Shown: positions 59,865 through 64,000 of the stretch, in pieces
How the letters are laid out: every line of letters starts with the position of its first letter
How positions within the stretch are numbered: position 1 is the first letter of the stretch
Assembly (NCBI RefSeq): GCF_002305895.1
Contig: NZ_CP022203.1
Coordinates: 7,846,001 to 7,910,000, forward strand
DNA length: 64,000 nucleotides
Reading direction: 5' to 3'
Source of the DNA: Corallococcus macrosporus DSM 14697
GTDB taxonomy: Bacteria; Myxococcota; Myxococcia; Myxococcales; Myxococcaceae
Translations under genes and position numbers: made by a program
The notes under the pieces: generated by a model
The model's database searches: none
What the model saw: the letters and a program-made list of their open reading frames with translations, nothing else
What the model was told of the DNA's origin: nothing

Positions 59865-60146
59865 ATGGAAACGACACTGGCATCCGATTCGTCTGGCCGG
59901 GCTCGCTGGGGCGCGTGGGCGCTGACGGCGATTCCCGCGGCCCTGCTGCCCGTCGGCCTCCTGAGCTACCGGGCCCGGCGACGACGGGCGCGACGCCCAG
60001 CGCCCCTGCGCAGCACCCTGGGCCTGGGCCTGGTGTCCCTGGCCATCCTGCGGCTGGCGGGCAACTCCCGGCGGAAGGGACGCGTACCGCCCTTCAGCGC
60101 CTTCCTGCCGGAAGAGTTCTCGGCCTCGGTGGCCTCCGGTCACTGA
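59865..60146 (+). CDS. Small membrane protein, hypothetical
   Basis: A 93-aa protein with one hydrophobic segment (WALTAIPAALLPVGLLSYRA), followed by an Arg-rich stretch RARRRRARRP and a second weak helix (LGLGLVSLAILRLAGN). I recognise no family. The choice of frame is supported by codon bias and the ATG but could be wrong. Confidence 0.4.
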   Translation: METTLASDSSGRARWGAWALTAIPAALLPVGLLSYRARRRRARRPAPLRSTLGLGLVSLAILRLAGNSRRKGRVPPFSAFLPEEFSASVASGH

Positions 60147-60212
60147 CGGCGCGTTCGCACCCCGGAGGCTCGCGTCAACAACAGGGCCCCAGCGTCCTGA
60201 AGGACGGAAGGC

Positions 60213-60854
60213 CTACGGGGCCTGGCGGCGGCGGCGCAGGCGGGTGCCGAGCAGCATCAGGGCCGCGCCCACCAGCGGGACGCCCCCCGCAGCGGCGCAA
60301 CCGCCGCCTTCGTCGTCCCCACCCTCGTCACCACCACCGCCCGTGCTGCTGCCCACGGTGACCTGGAGCGTGGTGGTCGCGGAGGAGTCACCCTGCTCGG
60401 TGCCGTTCTGGTTCACCGAGTTGCCCGCGCCATACAGGGTGACGGTGCCGGGGGTGGACGGGGCCACCAGGGTGAAGTCGAAGCGGGCCTCGCCGTTGGA
60501 GAAGGCCCGGATGCCGTTGTGCGTGAGCTCCCCGCTCATCTTGGTGGAACCCGGCCCCGCGTTGAGCGTGCCGCCATTGTCGCTCACCGCGACGTTGAAG
60601 CCCGCGCCGGAGGCCGGACCGCCCCGGACGATGAACGTGTAGTTGCCGGTGGCGCCCGGCGCCAGCGTGGTCGGACCTTGGATGGTCACCGTGGGCGACC
60701 CGCCGCCGCCGGTGTGGCACGACGCACAGGTGAGGCTCGAACCCTGCTTGCCACTGTGCCCACTCATGCCGACAGAGCTGGCGAACGCAGAACCGGAGAC
60801 GAGGCACGCCGACACGACGCCGACAACCCCGAGAGATGCAAGGTACGACCGCAT
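60213..60854 (-). CDS. MXAN_6652-like MYXO-CTERM protein with CxxCH haem motif
   Basis: A 213-aa exported protein. The signal peptide (LGVVGVVSACLVSGSAFA) is followed by SSLTCASCHTGGGG, a CxxCH haem-attachment motif. Then there is a beta-sandwich (TTLAPGATGNYTFIVRGG, GFNVAVSDNGGTLN) of the Reeler-like type. It ends in a Gly/Asp/Glu linker GGGCAAAGG, a hydrophobic helix and RRRRQAP: a MYXO-CTERM-type anchor. It resembles, from memory, the MXAN_6652 family. It may be a surface c-type cytochrome; one CxxCH would hold one haem. Confidence 0.85.
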   Translation of the reverse strand: MRSYLASLGVVGVVSACLVSGSAFASSVGMSGHSGKQGSSLTCASCHTGGGGSPTVTIQGPTTLAPGATGNYTFIVRGGPASGAGFNVAVSDNGGTLNAGPGSTKMSGELTHNGIRAFSNGEARFDFTLVAPSTPGTVTLYGAGNSVNQNGTEQGDSSATTTLQVTVGSSTGGGGDEGGDDEGGGCAAAGGVPLVGAALMLLGTRLRRRRQAP

Positions 60855-60925
60855 GAAGCCTCCAAAAAGAACGACGGGAAGGAGGCACCCTACATAGCGC
60901 GCCCCACCCGTCCTTCACAGCCACC

Positions 60926-61648
60926 CTATTGGCCGCTACTGCGCAGCAATACCGCACAGGCTTCGTCACGGAGCTGGGACAGGGTGAAGCGCGTCCCCAC
61001 GCCGGAGTGCTCCAGTCCGGCCCCCAGCGAAAGCACCCCGTGCGCCACGGTCCACGCCAGGTTGGCCAGCCGACGCGGCTGGAGCCCCGGGGCCAGGCGA
61101 CCCGCGCGCGCGTCCGCCTGCAGCCGGGCCTCCAGCACGTCATTGAGCTGTCCACTCAGCGCCAGGATTCGCGACTGGTGGGCCTCCGAGAGCCGCCCCA
61201 TCAACTGGGGCCACAGATAGACGACGCGGAAACCGTCCAGGTCATCCGTGTACAAATCCACCCGGGCCCGCACCAGCGCGGCCAGGGCCTCCACCCCGCT
61301 GGCCGCGGCCGTCACCGCCGCCTCCAGCACCTTCACCTCGCGCGCCAGCCCCTCCACCGCCAACGCGCCGACGAGGTCCTCCTTCGAGCGGAAGTAGTAG
61401 AAAAGGGAAGGCTTGCTCAGGTCCGCCTCCGCCGCCACGGCCTCCAGGGTGAGCCCCAACACGCCGCCCCGGACCAACACCGCCCGCGCGGCGACGAGGA
61501 TGTCTTGACGGCGGCCCTCCTGGCGCCGCGCCTTCCGGGCCTCGCGCTCGGAGCGCCCCGCGGCGGGCGCGGGCGCGGCGGTGGGCGGCGCGCGGCGGCG
61601 TCCGGGCGGGGGCTTGCGGCCACCGCCGCTAGAACCGGGCGAAGGCAT
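60926..61648 (-). CDS. TetR family transcriptional regulator
   Basis: A 240-aa regulator. After a 45-residue Pro/Arg/Ala extension comes a TetR helix-turn-helix: RRQDILVAARAVLVRGGVLG, LTLEAVAAEADLSKPSLFYY, FRSKEDLVGALA. The C-terminal ligand domain is helical. The N-terminal extension is longer than usual. The start at 61648 overlaps the end of the DUF4336 gene by 20 nt, so the two are one operon and the regulator probably controls it. Confidence 0.88.
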   Translation of the reverse strand: MPSPGSSGGGRKPPPGRRRAPPTAAPAPAAGRSEREARKARRQEGRRQDILVAARAVLVRGGVLGLTLEAVAAEADLSKPSLFYYFRSKEDLVGALAVEGLAREVKVLEAAVTAAASGVEALAALVRARVDLYTDDLDGFRVVYLWPQLMGRLSEAHQSRILALSGQLNDVLEARLQADARAGRLAPGLQPRRLANLAWTVAHGVLSLGAGLEHSGVGTRFTLSQLRDEACAVLLRSSGQ

Positions 61649-62303
61649 TCCGCACCGCCTCCTGAGCGCCCTGCTCCACCACGTCACCGTGGCACACCAC
61701 CACGCGCGCCACGTCCCACGCCTGGGCGCGGGCCAGCGACGCGCGCACGGCCTGCCGGTCCTTGACGACGGAGCGGGCCAGCAGCGAGGGCGCCAGCCGC
61801 TGCCACGCGCCGCTCAGCTTCAGGTACACGCGGGTGAACCACGAGCCGGTCCGGTGCACGTTGAACGCCAGGTCCGTGACGAACAGCGTCCGGCTGGGAC
61901 GGTGGAAGAAGAGCACCTCGTCCACCCTGGGCATCCCCCGGACGAGCACCTGGTCCAGCACGCCGGCCCAACCGGCCTCCGCCGCGTCCCCCAGCGCCAC
62001 GTCGATGCGCAGGTCCGGCCGTTTGCCCTGGAGCGCCGCGGGCGCGGCGACCTTCGCGTCCGGGTAGGCCGCCGCCCAGTCCCGCACGTGCAGGTGGTGC
62101 ATCAGGTTGGGCGCCACCAGGAAGCGCACCGGCCCCAGCGCGTCCACCGCCGCCCGCGCCTCTGGACCGAAGCGGACGGGCGAGTGGAGCCACAGCCCCC
62201 CATCCGGCAGCCGGACGGCCGTCATCCGCCCCCCCAGGTCCATCGGCCCGACACGGAACTCCACCGACAGCGCGTACACGTCCTCGGCCACCTGGCGAAA
62301 CAT
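61629..62303 (-). CDS. DUF4336 (metallo-beta-lactamase-like) protein
   Basis: A 224-aa protein of the DUF4336 type, related to MBL-fold hydrolases: VYALSVEFRVGPMDLGGRMT, LHSPVRF, FLVAPNLMHHLHVRDWAAAY (His cluster) and LFVTDLAFNVHR. In the family the metal motif is reduced compared with true beta-lactamases and the activity is unknown. The upstream gene of a two-gene operon with a TetR regulator; a palindrome lies 43 nt upstream of the start. Confidence 0.8.
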   Translation of the reverse strand: MFRQVAEDVYALSVEFRVGPMDLGGRMTAVRLPDGGLWLHSPVRFGPEARAAVDALGPVRFLVAPNLMHHLHVRDWAAAYPDAKVAAPAALQGKRPDLRIDVALGDAAEAGWAGVLDQVLVRGMPRVDEVLFFHRPSRTLFVTDLAFNVHRTGSWFTRVYLKLSGAWQRLAPSLLARSVVKDRQAVRASLARAQAWDVARVVVCHGDVVEQGAQEAVRNAFARF

Positions 62304-62345
62304 GACTGCCTCCCGGAAGCGGATTCAACCGCCACTCATTATTCT

Positions 62346-62356
62346 GACCAACGGTC
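62346..62356 (-). promoter_or_regulatory. Palindrome GACC-AAC-GGTC upstream of the DUF4336-TetR operon
   Basis: The site lies in a comparatively AT-rich stretch 43-53 nt upstream of the DUF4336 start. TGACC-N-GGTC-type palindromes are common TetR operators, and the operon encodes a TetR protein, so autoregulation is likely. Confidence 0.45.
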
Positions 62357-62412
62357 GAAAAATGCAATCCCGTCTTCGAAGGGAGCCGGCGTCCGGACGA
62401 CGCAGGGGGTGA

Positions 62413-62440
62413 CGGGGCCGTTGATTTCCGGGTGGCCCCG
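62413..62440 (+). promoter_or_regulatory. Hairpin in the leader of proS
   Basis: CGGGGCC pairs with GGCCCCG across a 14-nt loop, ending 48 nt before the proS ATG. It could belong to the proS leader or close a transcript; I do not see a T-box (no conserved T-box sequence) or another known riboswitch. Confidence 0.3.
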
Positions 62441-62488
62441 GCGTAGGCAACCGTCCTCTTTCCACGACTTTTGAAGGGTGCTCCGCAC

Positions 62489-63922
62489 ATGGCCGAGAAG
62501 CTCACGCCCCGCGAGAAGGGCTTTTCCGAGTGGTACGTCGACCTGGTCCAGAAGGCGAAGCTCGCCGACTACTCGGACGTGAAGGGCTGCATGGTCATCC
62601 GGCCCAATGGCTATGCGCTGTGGGAGAACATGCAGCGCGTCCTGGACACGAAGTTCAAGGACCTGGGCCACAGGAACGCGTACTTCCCGCTGCTCATCCC
62701 GGAGAGCTACCTGAAGAAGGAAGCTGAGCACGTGGAGGGCTTCAACCCGCAGCTCGCCGTCGTCACCCACGCGGGCGGCTCCAAGCTGGAGGAGCCCTAC
62801 GTCATCCGGCCCACCAGTGAGACCATCATCAACCGCAGCTTCTCCAAGTGGATCCAGAGCTACCGGGACCTCCCGCTGCTCCTGAACCAGTGGGCCAACG
62901 TGATGCGCTGGGAGATGCGCACGCGCCTGTTCCTGCGCACCACCGAGTTCCTCTGGCAGGAAGGCCACACCTGCCACGAGACCGAGGAGGACGCGGAGAA
63001 GGAGACCCGGCAGATGCTGGAGGTCTACCGGTCCTTCGCCGAGGACTACATGGCGATGCCCGTGCTGACCGGCCAGAAGTCGGAGTCCGAGCGCTTCGCC
63101 GGCGCGCTGCGCACCTACAGCATCGAAGCGATGATGCAGGACAAGAAGGCGCTGCAGGCCGGCACCAGCCACAACCTGGGCCAGAACTTCGCCAAGGCCT
63201 TCGACACCCAGTTCCAGGGCCGCGACGGCAAGCAGCACTACGTGTGGCAGACGTCCTGGGGCGTGTCCACGCGCCTCATCGGCGGCCTCATCATGACCCA
63301 CTCGGATGACGCCGGCCTCATCGTCCCGCCGAAGCTGGCGGCCACGCACGTGGTCATCATCCCCATCTTCGGCAAGGCCACCGACGAAGAGAAGACGCAG
63401 GTGCTGGAGAAGACGAACGCGCTGGCCGCGGACCTGCGCAAGGCGGGCCTGGGCGTGGTGCTGGACGACGACGTGAACAAGAGCCCGGGCTTCAAGTACA
63501 ACGAGCACGAGCTCATCGGCACGTGTCTGCGCATCGAGCTGGGGCCCAAGGACCTGGCGAAGAACTCCTGCGTCATGGTCCGCCGCGACGTGCGCCAGAA
63601 GGAGTTCGTGTCCCTGGACGAGGCCGTGTCCAAGGCCCAGGCCATGCTGGACGCCATGCAGAAGGACCTGTTCACCAAGGCCAAGGCCTTCCGCGACTCG
63701 CACACCTTCGAGGTCAACTCCTACGAGGAGCTGAAGGAGAAGGCGGACCAGGGCTTCCTGCTGGCGCACTGGAACCTGGACCCCAAGGTGGAGGCGCGCA
63801 TCAAGGAGGAGACGGGCCTGACCACGCGCTGCCGTCCCTTCGACCTGAAGCAGGAGCCGGGCAAGTGCGTCGTCACCGGCGAGCCCTCGCCGGGCCGCAT
63901 CGTGTTCTCCAAGGCGTACTGA
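62489..63922 (+). CDS. proS: Prolyl-tRNA synthetase, archaeal/eukaryotic (ProS type 3) form
   Basis: A 477-aa class II synthetase that charges tRNA-Pro. It lacks the large editing insertion of the common bacterial form and is short. Motifs: [20 protein letters not shown] and [10 protein letters not shown] (motif 1 region), [39 protein letters not shown] (motif 2) and [20 protein letters not shown] (motif 3). The anticodon domain and a C-terminal zinc-like domain end in KAY, as usual for this type. I chose the ATG at 62489; a TTG at 62471 is in frame. Confidence 0.95.
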   Translation: MAEKLTPREKGFSEWYVDLVQKAKLADYSDVKGCMVIRPNGYALWENMQRVLDTKFKDLGHRNAYFPLLIPESYLKKEAEHVEGFNPQLAVVTHAGGSKLEEPYVIRPTSETIINRSFSKWIQSYRDLPLLLNQWANVMRWEMRTRLFLRTTEFLWQEGHTCHETEEDAEKETRQMLEVYRSFAEDYMAMPVLTGQKSESERFAGALRTYSIEAMMQDKKALQAGTSHNLGQNFAKAFDTQFQGRDGKQHYVWQTSWGVSTRLIGGLIMTHSDDAGLIVPPKLAATHVVIIPIFGKATDEEKTQVLEKTNALAADLRKAGLGVVLDDDVNKSPGFKYNEHELIGTCLRIELGPKDLAKNSCVMVRRDVRQKEFVSLDEAVSKAQAMLDAMQKDLFTKAKAFRDSHTFEVNSYEELKEKADQGFLLAHWNLDPKVEARIKEETGLTTRCRPFDLKQEPGKCVVTGEPSPGRIVFSKAY

Positions 63923-63940
63923 GCCACACCCGCGGCAAGG

Positions 63941-63973
63941 CCGGCGGTGAGGCCTGACCTCGCCCACCGCCGG
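63941..63973 (+). terminator. Hairpin after proS
   Basis: CCGGCGGTG pairs with CACCGCCGG (9 bp, perfect), and the loop holds a further AGG/CCT pair. It begins 18 nt after the proS stop. There is no U-tract. The last bases of the window contain no gene I can call. Confidence 0.6.
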
Positions 63974-64000
63974 GCGCCGCGCTCAGCCCGCCTCGAGCAG

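Overview
The window is very GC-rich, densely packed DNA and is almost certainly chromosome of a myxobacterium of the Myxococcaceae (Myxococcus/Corallococcus type). The evidence is lineage-specific families: a TIGR02266-type PilZ domain, a TIGR02270-type HEAT-like protein, a TIGR02265/DUF2378-like protein, three proteins ending in MYXO-CTERM-like or related Cys-Gly/membrane/Arg tails, many lipoproteins with Asp-Gly-Gly or Pro-Ala linkers, and GTGA or ATGA stop/start overlaps. From memory, the 48-61 kb part resembles the MXAN_6640 to MXAN_6652 neighbourhood of M. xanthus; I could not check this. I saw no tRNA, rRNA, CRISPR array or intact insertion sequence.

Layout. 0-17.6 kb is mostly housekeeping and envelope genes: a DUF4142 protein, an S9 peptidase, a DsbA/FrnE-like oxidoreductase, a FliB-like protein downstream of an unusual PilZ-Hsp70 fusion, a His-rich membrane protein, mltG, an enoyl-CoA hydratase, and a MoxR-DUF58-BatA operon. 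17.8-23.05 kb is a type VI secretion-type effector cassette: TIGR02270 protein, DUF2169 protein, degenerate ketosynthase-like protein, PAAR-like protein with a C-terminal toxin candidate, and a SMI1/KNR4 immunity candidate. Base composition drops in the toxin and immunity part. 23.3-37.5 kb holds a zinc alcohol dehydrogenase, a membrane GTPase, dbpA, a three-frame glycosidase pseudogene, a KaiC-like ATPase with a receiver protein, nagZ, a peroxiredoxin with a histone-H1-like tail, a NicO-like metal transporter beside a His-rich lipoprotein, and a receiver-DUF4388 regulator.

37.5-42.3 kb contains a methyltransferase followed by a HAD-UbiA fusion, a DprE1-like oxidase and a DprE2-like reductase. 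This is a plausible polyprenyl-phospho-pentose (decaprenylphosphoryl-arabinose type) pathway. 43.6-48.6 kb is a lipid biosynthesis cluster on the minus strand: type III polyketide synthase, isoprenylcysteine-methyltransferase-like enzyme, acyl carrier protein, fatty acyl-AMP ligase, and then an FAD oxidoreductase. It has an inverted repeat at its promoter. 48.8-51.5 kb is a HmuY-like haem-binding lipoprotein and a putative metalloprotease behind a Fur-box-like site. 51.5-52.1 kb is a gene-poor stretch with a large near-perfect inverted repeat. 52.1-55.3 kb is the modABC molybdate transporter divergent from a MarR regulator. 55.4-64 kb returns to ordinary genes: an HtrA protease, a YdcF-like protein, DUF2378, an endonuclease/phosphatase-family lipoprotein, a MYXO-CTERM haem-motif protein, a TetR/DUF4336 pair, and an archaeal-type prolyl-tRNA synthetase.

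Most start sites were chosen by homology, signal peptides and ribosome-binding sites and remain predictions. No database search was possible.
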